Positions 1 to 8,444 of a DNA stretch of 32,856 bases are shown here, one piece after another; positions within the stretch are counted from its first letter, which is position 1; each line of letters starts with the position of its first letter. A program made the translations under genes and the position numbers. The stretch is from positions 1 through 32,856 of the forward strand of contig JABDJO010000125.1 in the NCBI GenBank assembly GCA_013002465.1. Reading direction: 5' to 3'. The DNA comes from Silicimonas sp. GTDB taxonomy: Bacteria > Pseudomonadota > Alphaproteobacteria > Rhodobacterales > Rhodobacteraceae. The notes below the pieces were generated by a model, which was given only the letters and a program-made list of their open reading frames with translations, was not told where the DNA came from and did not search any database.

Positions 1-1089
<1,089 letters not shown>

Positions 1090-1128
1090 TCATTCGCGGC
1101 TTGAAAACAGAACGACAGACGGCCCCGG

Positions 1129-1575
1129 CTAGCCTTCGTCAGGGGGGACCACGCCCTTTCTCAGGGCAAAACACCCATAGAACCGCCGCTCGCCGGTCTG
1201 AATGACCGCATAGGCGGTCTTGGCTCGGTCATAAAAGGCAAAGCGCTCGATGCTCATCATGGTCGGGCCACCAACGGCGCTGACCTCGGATTGCACCTCT
1301 TCCATGACGGGCAGGATGGTGTCGGGTTCGTCGACCACCTCCATCCGCGCAGCCGCGTCGTCGACAAATGTGTCAATCGGATAGATCGAAAGCACCGCCC
1401 GCACGACCTCGGCGGCGGGGCGATCTATTCGCAGCACTTCACCCAGCACGGTTTCGCGCGCCACGCTGTCGGAAGGAAAGTTCGTGTCCGCAATGATCAG
1501 GTCATCACCGTGACCCATGGCGCGCAAAGCATAAAGCACATCGGCGTTCAGAATGGGGTCTATTCCCTTAAGCAT
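1129..1575 (-). CDS. RbsD/FucU family sugar mutarotase
   Basis: A 148-residue protein of the RbsD/FucU family, which speeds interconversion of sugar anomers or of pyranose and furanose forms (fucose or ribose in characterised members). The family pattern is visible at the N-terminus (MLKGIDPILNADVLYALRAM, then GHGDDLIIADTNFP), where the GHGD segment carries the conserved His/Asp. The length and the C-terminal YGCFALRKGV fit FucU better than the slightly shorter RbsD. An AAGGA ribosome-binding site precedes the ATG by 8 bases. The gene sits 21 bases downstream of the ABC ATPase on the same strand, and the island also carries an aldo/keto reductase of the fucose/threo-aldose dehydrogenase type, so an aldose substrate is plausible. 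L-fucose itself is not proven. Confidence 0.88.
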   Translation of the reverse strand: MLKGIDPILNADVLYALRAMGHGDDLIIADTNFPSDSVARETVLGEVLRIDRPAAEVVRAVLSIYPIDTFVDDAAARMEVVDEPDTILPVMEEVQSEVSAVGGPTMMSIERFAFYDRAKTAYAVIQTGERRFYGCFALRKGVVPPDEG

Positions 1576-1596
1576 GGTGCATGTCCTTGTGTTCGT

Positions 1597-2631
1597 TCAC
1601 AGCCGCGCGCCGGTTGTTGCGTCGAAAACGTGCAACTGCGAGGGGTCGGGTTTCAGGTGTATTGTCTGGCCAGCCTCGAACGAATGCTGGCCGCGAAAGA
1701 CGGCGGTTATGTCCTGATCCTGAAACCGCAGAAAGACCATGGTTTCCGACCCGGTCGGTTCCACGACCTTCACATCCATCGCAAGGCCCCCGTCCGACAG
1801 TTCCAGATGCTCGGGGCGAATACCCAGACGAACCTCGCCGCTTCCTGTTGGCCCCTTAAAGGTTTGCCCGCCGACACTGATTTTGCCATCGGCCAGATCG
1901 GCTGCCAAAAGGTTCATCGATGGCGCACCAATAAAGGTCGCCACGAACTCGTTGGCCGGCGCGTTGTACAAATCCAGCGGCGTGCCGATCTGTTCGATAT
2001 TACCCGCCTGCATGACCACGATCCGGTCGGCCAAAGTCATCGCTTCGATCTGGTCATGGGTGACGAAAACCGTTGTGGTTTTAAGACGTTGGTGAAGTTC
2101 CTTGATTTCGACCCGCATCTGGATCCGAAGCTTGGCATCCAGGTTGGACAGTGGTTCGTCAAACAGAAAGACCTGAGGATCGCGAACAATCGCGCGCCCC
2201 ATGGCCACGCGCTGGCGCTGACCGCCGGACAAATGGCGAGGCTTTCGATCAAGGTAATCCGTCAGGCTCAGGATCTCGGCCGCCTCTTTCACCCGCCGGT
2301 CGATCTCGGCCCGCGCGACCTTTGACACCTTCAGCGCAAAGCCCATGTTTTCGGCCACCGACTTGTGCGGATAAAGCGCATAGGTCTGGAACACCATCGC
2401 AATGTCGCGCTCGGCAGGCGGCAGATTGTTCACCACACGATCCCCGATTGCAATGGTGCCCGAGTTGATCGGCTCAAGCCCCGCAATCATCCGCAAAAGC
2501 GTGGACTTTCCACATCCCGACGGGCCGACCAGAGCGACAAACTCGCCGTCCTCGATGTCGACGTTTACGCCATGGATGACCTCGACCGACCCATAGGATT
2601 TTCGGATATCCTGAATACTGACATCTGCCAT
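1597..2631 (-). CDS. ABC transporter ATP-binding protein, sugar type (UgpC/MsmK/MalK-like)
   Basis: The 344-residue ATPase would energise uptake of a carbohydrate by the permeases and binding protein encoded nearby. Walker A is GPSGCGKST, the signature is LSGGQRQRVAMGRA, Walker B runs into FLFDEPLSNLDA and the H-loop is FVTHDQ. The C-terminal third (IRPEHLEL and the region after it) is the TOBE regulatory domain typical of CUT1 importers. I choose the ATG at 2631 (MADVSIQDI) over the in-frame GTG at 2640, because ATPases of this group normally begin only a few residues before the first beta strand. It is transcribed divergently from the binding protein and away from the permeases, an unusual scattering for one transporter. 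Confidence 0.93.
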   Translation of the reverse strand: MADVSIQDIRKSYGSVEVIHGVNVDIEDGEFVALVGPSGCGKSTLLRMIAGLEPINSGTIAIGDRVVNNLPPAERDIAMVFQTYALYPHKSVAENMGFALKVSKVARAEIDRRVKEAAEILSLTDYLDRKPRHLSGGQRQRVAMGRAIVRDPQVFLFDEPLSNLDAKLRIQMRVEIKELHQRLKTTTVFVTHDQIEAMTLADRIVVMQAGNIEQIGTPLDLYNAPANEFVATFIGAPSMNLLAADLADGKISVGGQTFKGPTGSGEVRLGIRPEHLELSDGGLAMDVKVVEPTGSETMVFLRFQDQDITAVFRGQHSFEAGQTIHLKPDPSQLHVFDATTGARL

Positions 2632-2710
2632 TACCGGCACTTTCCCCCGCTCAGACTTTGGATGCTAGTGAAAGGTTTTTCGGCTGTCCACGCCTACTGG
2701 TGCGGATTTG

Positions 2711-2738
2711 TTGACTTAACGTCAAACAGGCCCATACT
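2711..2738 (+). promoter_or_regulatory. Candidate promoter with overlapping palindrome upstream of the binding-protein gene
   Basis: TTGACT at 2711-2716 is followed after 16 bases by CATACT at 2733-2738, a reasonable sigma-70-type pair about 110 bases before the binding-protein start. TTGAC (2711-2715) and GTCAA (2721-2725) form a short inverted repeat around TTAAC, so a repressor site may overlap the -35 box. No regulator gene is present nearby, and both the promoter and the operator are inferred from pattern alone. Confidence 0.35.
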
Positions 2739-2850
2739 CGTAATTCGTGGGGGAACCAGTGGCGCAGCCTGTTCAGTTTGCTTGGAAAATCGCGCGCCTT
2801 CCAACTTCCCGCCACGACAATGCAAAAAACCGATCCGTGGGAGGACGCAC

Positions 2851-4476
2851 ATGAAGGTTGAACTCTATAATTACATCCGCGCCGCACAAAAGATGAACCG
2901 CCGCCAGATGCTGCAAGGCTCGGCTGCCATCAGTGCGGCGGCGATGATGCCGAAGGGGGCCAAGGCGGCCAGCCATTCGAATGTGCGTGCCGAAATCCTG
3001 AAAATTCCCGGCGTCGGGCAGGGGTCACCAACCGACGGCGATTGGCAGAAGGTCGGCGAAATGTGCCTGGGCGCTACCCGGGAAAACGTCGCCGAGGGCG
3101 AATTTGCGGGCGTCGAACTGACCTTCATGGGGCTCAATAACCAGAACCTGCACAACTTCCTGTTCCGTGGGTTCCTGAAGCCATGGGAGGCCTATACGGG
3201 CGCCAAGATCAACTGGATCGACCTTGCACAGGCCGACTATAACGCGCGTCTTCAGCAGTCGATCGCGACCGGCACCGTGGATTTCGACATCATCGAAATG
3301 GGCGCACCGTTCGAGGGTGACGTTCTTGGCAAGGGTCTGGCTTCGGAGATGCCCGATTGGGTCAAGGACCAGATCGACATGGACGATTACGTCGACTACC
3401 TGAAGGAACCGGTTGGCACCTGGGGTGGCAAAACCTATCGGATTTCCATCGACGGCGACTGCCACACCTTCGCCTATCGCACCGATTACTTCGGCGAAGG
3501 CGGTATCGGTGGCGCGGAAGTACCGACCACCTGGCAGGAAATCAACCAGGTCTCGAAAGACCTTGTTGGCAAGGAAGATCCGCTGACCGGTCTTCCGGCA
3601 CACGGCTACCTCGACCCCTTGAAGGGCTGGGGCGGTTTCGGATTCTACTTCCTGGAAAACCGCGCCTCGGCCTATGCCAAGCACCCCAACAGCCCGGCTT
3701 GGCTGTTCGATCCCGAAACCATGCAGCCGATGGTCAACAACCCGGCTTGGGTACAGGCGATTCAGGACGTGATGGATCTGATCGAAGCCGGCGCATACCC
3801 CGCCGACCAGATCAACGCCGATCCCGGCACAACCGCGTTCCAGCAGTTTCTTGCGGGAACCGGCTCGATGCTGATGTGGTGGGGCGACGTGGGTTCGAAC
3901 GCGCGCACGTCAGACACTTCGGTGGTGGGCGATGTCGTGGGCTTCGGCGTCAACCCGGCCTCGGACCGGGTCTACAACGCCCAATCGGGCGAGTGGGAAG
4001 ACACCCGCAACGAAGCGCCGAACATGGCCTATATCGGCTGGGGCGTCTACGTCATGGCCACCGTCGATGGCGACGACAAAAAGCACAAGGCGGCCTGGTC
4101 GGCAGCAGCCCATCTGGGCGGCAAGGACCTGTCGTTGTGGGCTTCGGCCTATCCCTCGGGCTTCCAGCCGTACCGGAACTCGCACTTTCAGTTCGACGAA
4201 TGGGAAGAGGCGGGCTATGACCGGGCCTTCATCGAGGACTACCTTGGGTCCAACGCCGACAGCTACAACCACCCGAACGCGGCCATCGAACCGCGTATTC
4301 CGGGCATCTTCCAGTACTACTCGGTTGCGGAAGACGAGCTGGCGAAAGGCTATGCGGGTCAGTATGGATCGGCCCAGGAAACCGCAGACGCGATTGCGGC
4401 AGCCTGGGAAAAGATCACCGACCAGATCGGTCGCGACAGCCAGATCGCGGTCTACAAGGCTTCGCTTGGCATGTAG
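2851..4476 (+). CDS. ABC transporter extracellular solute-binding protein (family 1), Tat-type signal
   Basis: A 541-residue periplasmic binding protein that would deliver a sugar or sugar conjugate to the permeases at 5878-7892. The N-terminus has a twin-arginine-like signal (MNRRQMLQGSAA, then a small-residue stretch ending near AKAAS), suggesting export in folded form. The mature region shows family-1 features such as FRGFLKPWEAYTGAKINW, WGGKTYRISIDGD, and Trp/Tyr-rich segments expected of a sugar-binding cleft. At over 500 residues it is longer than typical MalE-like proteins (about 400), which may reflect a larger ligand. I chose the ATG at 2851 because GTGGGAGGA precedes it at good spacing, although the reading frame stays open far upstream into the divergent ATPase gene. 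A strong terminator follows at 4502, so it is likely transcribed alone. Confidence 0.92.
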   Translation: MKVELYNYIRAAQKMNRRQMLQGSAAISAAAMMPKGAKAASHSNVRAEILKIPGVGQGSPTDGDWQKVGEMCLGATRENVAEGEFAGVELTFMGLNNQNLHNFLFRGFLKPWEAYTGAKINWIDLAQADYNARLQQSIATGTVDFDIIEMGAPFEGDVLGKGLASEMPDWVKDQIDMDDYVDYLKEPVGTWGGKTYRISIDGDCHTFAYRTDYFGEGGIGGAEVPTTWQEINQVSKDLVGKEDPLTGLPAHGYLDPLKGWGGFGFYFLENRASAYAKHPNSPAWLFDPETMQPMVNNPAWVQAIQDVMDLIEAGAYPADQINADPGTTAFQQFLAGTGSMLMWWGDVGSNARTSDTSVVGDVVGFGVNPASDRVYNAQSGEWEDTRNEAPNMAYIGWGVYVMATVDGDDKKHKAAWSAAAHLGGKDLSLWASAYPSGFQPYRNSHFQFDEWEEAGYDRAFIEDYLGSNADSYNHPNAAIEPRIPGIFQYYSVAEDELAKGYAGQYGSAQETADAIAAAWEKITDQIGRDSQIAVYKASLGM

Positions 4477-4501
4477 GTCTGGTTGACAAGATCAGGAAGA
4501 A

Positions 4502-4530
4502 GGGCGCGGTTCGGTTCCGCGCCCTTTTTC
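4502..4530 (+). terminator. Rho-independent terminator after the binding-protein gene
   Basis: GGGCGCGG (4502-4509) pairs perfectly with CCGCGCCC (4517-4524) across a 7-base loop and is followed by TTTTT. It lies 25 bases after the binding-protein stop codon, so it should end that transcript before the opposing alcohol dehydrogenase gene. Confidence 0.88.
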
Positions 4531-4536
4531 GTTTCG

Positions 4537-4602
4537 GGGCGCCGGGGCTCTGCCCCTTTGGCCTTCGGCCAATTCCCCCGGAGTATTTTCGACAGGAAGA
4601 AT
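4537..4602. repeat. REP-like intergenic palindromic element
   Basis: Between the terminator and the alcohol dehydrogenase lie two adjacent small hairpins, GGGGCTCTGCCCC (4544-4556) and GGCCTTCGGCC (4560-4570), followed by CCCCCGGAGTATTTT and GACAGGAAGAA. From memory, this layout (GC-rich hairpin, then GGAGTATTT and a purine-rich tail) recurs between genes in many Rhodobacterales genomes. Only one copy was noticed in this window, so its repeat nature rests on that recollection. Confidence 0.5.
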
Positions 4603-4617
4603 GCTGATGATTTGCCC

Positions 4618-5784
4618 TCAGTGCCAGACATCTTGATAGAGTCTGACAATCTCTTCCGCCGTTGGCACCCGCGGATTGTTTTGTGGCGACCCGGAGGCCA
4701 GCGCCTGCTTGGCCATGACCATCAGCTTGGCATCGTCCGCCGCATGGCCCAATTCGCCGGGATTGGGCACCTTCAGATCGGCGTTTAAGTCCTTCAAACC
4801 GTTCACAAGTTTTTCACAAGCCACCACGTCGCTTTCACCGTCCAAAGCCCAGCCCATCACCCGCGCACAAGTGGCATAGCGCGCCGGAGCCGCAGTGACG
4901 GAATAGGCGGTGACGGCAGGCAACAGCATCGCATTCGAAAGCCCATGTGCGACGTGAAAATGCGCGCCGATCGGTCGGCTCATGCCATGGACAAGGGCGA
5001 CCGAGGCGTTGGAAAACGCCATGCCAGCCTGGCTTGCGGCCAACATTAGGGCCTCGCGTGCGTGCGGGTTCTCGGGGTCGTCGCAAGCCGCGCGCACATG
5101 GGAGGCAATCGCGGGCATGGCCGCCAATGCGAAAGCATCGGTATAGGCGAAGGCCCGGCGCGAGACATAGGCCTCGATGGCGTGGGTCAGGCTGTCTACG
5201 GCGGTGTCGGCGGTGATCCTCCAGGGTTTGGTCACCGTGAAGGTCCAGTCGATCAGCGCTGCGGTTGCCGCGCAGGCAAGGCCGGAAAGGTTATACTTTT
5301 CCGTCAGTTCCGTGTCGGTGATCACGCACCAGCGGGTCAGTTCCGAACCCGTTCCGCCCGTCGTCGGAACAAGGATCACGGGCGGCCCAGGGCGATCAAT
5401 CTGTGTCGGAGCCTTGTAGTCGCGCACATGGCCGGGATTGACGCTCATGAAACTGATCGCCTTGGCCGTATCCATCGGAGAGCCGCCGCCAAGCCCGACA
5501 ATGCAGTCGAAATCACCCGACCGCAGGACTTCCAGCCCAGCCTCAACGCAGGTGTCGGTCGGGTCTTCGACGACACCGTCGAACATGGCCCAGACGATGC
5601 CTGCGGTATCCAAAACATCCGTCACAGTAGCGACATGGCCCAGAGCCACCAGATTGGTGTCGGTCACGATCAGGGGGCGCGACAACCCGAGTTGATCCAG
5701 AACTTCGCTCACTTCCCGGGCGATGCCGCCACCGATACGGATGATCCGGGGCGATTGCACCCGACCGATTGCGCCTGTGTCCAT
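4618..5784 (-). CDS. Iron-containing (group III) alcohol dehydrogenase
   Basis: This 388-residue NAD(P)-dependent oxidoreductase interconverts an alcohol and an aldehyde or ketone. The dinucleotide-binding GGGSPMDTAK motif lies near residues 99-108, and the metal ligands are all present: Asp197 and His201 in DSLTHAIEAY, His266 in VHGMSRP and His280 in AHGLSNA. FDGVVEDPT near residue 68 is also typical. I use the ATG at 5784 because AAAGGAG lies just upstream; an in-frame extension to 5832 adds 16 unlikely residues. The substrate is unknown. In a sugar island it could reduce an aldehyde such as lactaldehyde or glycolaldehyde, or act on a polyol. It stands alone on the minus strand, between the binding protein and permease genes of the transporter. 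Confidence 0.92.
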   Translation of the reverse strand: MDTGAIGRVQSPRIIRIGGGIAREVSEVLDQLGLSRPLIVTDTNLVALGHVATVTDVLDTAGIVWAMFDGVVEDPTDTCVEAGLEVLRSGDFDCIVGLGGGSPMDTAKAISFMSVNPGHVRDYKAPTQIDRPGPPVILVPTTGGTGSELTRWCVITDTELTEKYNLSGLACAATAALIDWTFTVTKPWRITADTAVDSLTHAIEAYVSRRAFAYTDAFALAAMPAIASHVRAACDDPENPHAREALMLAASQAGMAFSNASVALVHGMSRPIGAHFHVAHGLSNAMLLPAVTAYSVTAAPARYATCARVMGWALDGESDVVACEKLVNGLKDLNADLKVPNPGELGHAADDAKLMVMAKQALASGSPQNNPRVPTAEEIVRLYQDVWH

Positions 5785-5877
5785 CTGAAACTCCTTTTCA
5801 GACAGTCTGCGGCAAGGCAGTCCCAAGGGCAAAGTTTTTGATTTTCAGCCGCCTGGAACCCGTCTAACCTCACCACC

Positions 5878-6981
5878 ATGAGCGAGGGGGATCTGCTTCA
5901 CACGGTGACTGCCGACAACATCTCGGATGGCCGTCGCCGTCTGGGCAAGGCGATGGTCTGGGGCAGTGCCGGGTTGGTCGCGATCCTCGGGCTTTGGCAG
6001 ATGCTGCACGAAACCGGTCGAGTGTCGGGCGGCTTTGAAACCTGGCGCCCGGTGCTTTATGCCTATCTCCTTTGGGCCACGGCGCTATGTTGGTCGCAAG
6101 TCATTGTTCGCGGCGAAATGGGCAAACGGACCTTGTTCGTCCTGCCCGCTGCGCTGTTTGTGATCAGCCTCGTCGTCTTTCCGCTGCTTTTCGCGCTCTA
6201 TATCTCGTTCACTGACTGGAACCTTGCTTCGGCGGCGGGTCCTCAGCCCAATGGGTGGGACAACATACGCCAGATGTGGAGCGATGCGTTTTACTGGAAT
6301 GCATTGAAAAACATGGTTTATTACGTCGTCGCGGTCAGCGTGGAATATATGATCGCCTTCGGTCTGGCCCTGCTTTTGAACGCCCAGATCCGGGCGCGCA
6401 AATTTTTCCGCGTGGTCTTCCTTTTGCCGCTGATGCTGTCGCCTGTCGCCGTCTCGTGGATGGTCGGCAAGTCGATGATGGAAATCCGCTTTGGCCCCCT
6501 GGCGCGGCTTGCGCGCGAGATTGGCATCGACAACCCCAGCTTCTTCGGCAGCCCCGAAATGGCGCGCTTCATGATCATGGCGATGGACGCCTGGACGTTC
6601 ATTCCCTTCATGATGATCATGCTTCTGGCCGGGCTTCAGGCGCTGCCGCGCGAAATCATCGAGGCGTCAAAGGTCGACGGTGCAACGGGCTGGCAGAGCT
6701 TTAAAGAGGTCATTTTCCCCCTGATGCTGCCGGTTTCGGTGACCGCGATCGTGATCCGCATCATCTTCAAACTGAAGCTGGCCGATATCATCATCAACGT
6801 GACGTCCGGCGGTCCAGGCGGCGCCACCGACAGCGTCACCAGCTTTATCTTCCGCGAATACCGGGATCGCTCGAACGTCGGCTATGGCACGCTTTTGGCC
6901 ATCGTGTATCTTGTGCTGATCGTCATTTTCATCACCGCGCTTTTGAAACTCGTCAGTCGATACATGGAGCGACCGGCATGA
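5878..6981 (+). CDS. ABC transporter permease, sugar type, first subunit (MalF/UgpA-like)
   Basis: A 367-residue inner-membrane protein forming half of the translocation pore. The cytoplasmic coupling loop (EAA motif) reads EIIEASKVDGATGWQSF near residue 260 and should dock on the ATPase encoded at 1597-2631. Hydrophobic segments are clear, including two N-terminal to the core (around residues 27-42 and 58-75), so it has an extended N-terminus relative to simple six-helix permeases. No good ribosome-binding site precedes the ATG at 5878. Its gene overlaps the second permease by ATGA, indicating translational coupling. Confidence 0.92.
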   Translation: MSEGDLLHTVTADNISDGRRRLGKAMVWGSAGLVAILGLWQMLHETGRVSGGFETWRPVLYAYLLWATALCWSQVIVRGEMGKRTLFVLPAALFVISLVVFPLLFALYISFTDWNLASAAGPQPNGWDNIRQMWSDAFYWNALKNMVYYVVAVSVEYMIAFGLALLLNAQIRARKFFRVVFLLPLMLSPVAVSWMVGKSMMEIRFGPLARLAREIGIDNPSFFGSPEMARFMIMAMDAWTFIPFMMIMLLAGLQALPREIIEASKVDGATGWQSFKEVIFPLMLPVSVTAIVIRIIFKLKLADIIINVTSGGPGGATDSVTSFIFREYRDRSNVGYGTLLAIVYLVLIVIFITALLKLVSRYMERPA

Positions 6982-7892
6982 GCGCGATTTTCAAGGATCA
7001 CGAAGCCGACCGGAAGGTCGATGTCAGATGGTGGTCGTCGCGCGTGGCCATTTATGGCGCGCTGATCCTTTGGGCCTTCATCTGCCTCTTTCCGATCTAT
7101 TGGACATTGACGACATCGTTCAAACTCGCCCCCGACGTGATGAAGGGCAATATGATCCCTTGGGTTGACTACACGCCGAAATGGAAAGGGTGGGAATCGC
7201 TTGGCCTTTCGCCCCGTCTGATCGGCGAGGTTTCGACGGTGCGCGAAGAGTTCATGAAGCGATTCTGGAATTCGACCATCGTCGCACTTTCGGCCTCGAC
7301 ACTGGCCGTCGTCCTCGGATCGCTTGCCGCCTATGGCCTTTCCCGGTTCAACTATCGCTTCGGGTTCATGCGAAATTCGGACATTTCATTCTTTTTCCTC
7401 AGCCAGATGATCCTGCCGCCCGTGGTGCTCGCTCTGCCTTTCCTGGTGCTTTACAAGTCGCTCGCCCTTCTCGACAGCCGTATTGGACTGATCCTTCTTT
7501 ATACGCTGATGGTCTTGCCCATTGTCATCTGGATCATGCGCGACCAATTCCAGGGCATCCCGACCGAGTTGGAGGAAGCGGCCCTTGTCGACGGCCTTGG
7601 CATCTGGGGCGCGTTTTTGCAGATCGTCCTGCCCATTGCGCTGCCGGGCATGGTCGCCGCCTTTATCCTGTCGCTGGTGCTTTGTTGGAACGAATACTTC
7701 TTCGCGGCACTTCTGACTGCGACAGACGCCAAAACCCTGCCTGTCATGGTTGCATCGCAAACAGGGTCCCAGGGGATCAACTGGTGGTCCATGGCGGCCT
7801 TGTCATCGGCGGCAATCATGCCCTTGGTTGTCGTCGCGATCTTCCTTGAGAAATACATCATCAAGGGCATGGCGGCGGGCGCGGTGAAATAG
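6978..7892 (+). CDS. ABC transporter permease, sugar type, second subunit (MalG/UgpE-like)
   Basis: A 304-residue inner-membrane subunit that pairs with the preceding permease. The EAA coupling loop is ELEEAALVDGLGIWGAF near residue 197, followed by the LPIALPGMVAAFILS segment usual in MalG-type proteins. An N-terminal helix follows a short charged segment, and the C-terminus LEKYIIKGMAAGAVK is characteristic of CUT1 permeases, where the terminal tail contacts the ATPase. The start overlaps the upstream stop as ATGA. The stop TAG abuts the CTA of the opposing SIS gene with no base between them, so transcripts of the two strands must either end inside coding sequence or overlap. Confidence 0.93.
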   Translation: MSAIFKDHEADRKVDVRWWSSRVAIYGALILWAFICLFPIYWTLTTSFKLAPDVMKGNMIPWVDYTPKWKGWESLGLSPRLIGEVSTVREEFMKRFWNSTIVALSASTLAVVLGSLAAYGLSRFNYRFGFMRNSDISFFFLSQMILPPVVLALPFLVLYKSLALLDSRIGLILLYTLMVLPIVIWIMRDQFQGIPTELEEAALVDGLGIWGAFLQIVLPIALPGMVAAFILSLVLCWNEYFFAALLTATDAKTLPVMVASQTGSQGINWWSMAALSSAAIMPLVVVAIFLEKYIIKGMAAGAVK

Positions 7893-8444
7893 CTATTCCA
7901 TGTTCGTGTGCCGCGCGCGCATCGCCGCGGAGGAAACACCCAACGTATCGCGCAGCCGCAGCACCATCATCTCGAACAACATGAACATCGCCCCTTCATA
8001 AAGCGATCCCATTGGCAAAACCGAGACCCTGTTTCCCCGGTCGCTGGCCATGGTCTGTGCGGGAATGTGCAATGTGTGATCCGCCATCTCTGCCGCCCGA
8101 GATTCGGGCGTGGCGGTCAGAAACAGGATGCGCGCACCGTCACGGCGGGCAACTTCCATCAGGGCGCTGACCGTTGACAATTCCCCGGGGCCGGCGGAAA
8201 CGACAAACAGATCACCATCGCCCAGGGCCGGGGCATTCATATCGCCCACCATCCCCGCATTCAGGCCAAGGTGAAACAACCGCATCGCCAACCCGCGCAT
8301 CTGCAACCCTTCACGACCGCAGCCGTAAAGCAGAATGGCGCGCGCATCGGCGATCATTTGGCACGCAACCTCCATCGCATCAGGGTCAACGCGGTCAAGA
8401 ACACCGCTCAACTCGTCCAATGCTGCCCGGTGATCAATCGCCAT
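7893..8444 (-). CDS. SIS-domain sugar-phosphate isomerase (6-phospho-3-hexuloisomerase-like)
   Basis: A single SIS domain of 183 residues. ILLYGCGREGLQMRGLAMRL and LGLNAGMVGD align well with 6-phospho-3-hexuloisomerases (HxlB), which interconvert 3-hexulose 6-phosphate and fructose 6-phosphate. The phosphate-binding loop, usually SGSGET, reads SAGPGE here. No hexulose-phosphate synthase (HxlA) gene is adjacent, so a formaldehyde-fixing role is unlikely; isomerising a sugar phosphate made by the neighbouring kinase fits better. The start overlaps the end of the FGGY kinase gene by 11 bases, and it is the last gene of the btpA-M42-FGGY-SIS operon. Confidence 0.82.
   Translation of the reverse strand: MAIDHRAALDELSGVLDRVDPDAMEVACQMIADARAILLYGCGREGLQMRGLAMRLFHLGLNAGMVGDMNAPALGDGDLFVVSAGPGELSTVSALMEVARRDGARILFLTATPESRAAEMADHTLHIPAQTMASDRGNRVSVLPMGSLYEGAMFMLFEMMVLRLRDTLGVSSAAMRARHTNME

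Noticed and set aside
1291-2325. Long open frame (344 codons) on the plus strand opposite the FucU-like and ABC ATPase genes.
   Set aside because: It is the complement of two well-conserved genes, shows no family motif, and its composition is that of a shadow frame in high-GC DNA.
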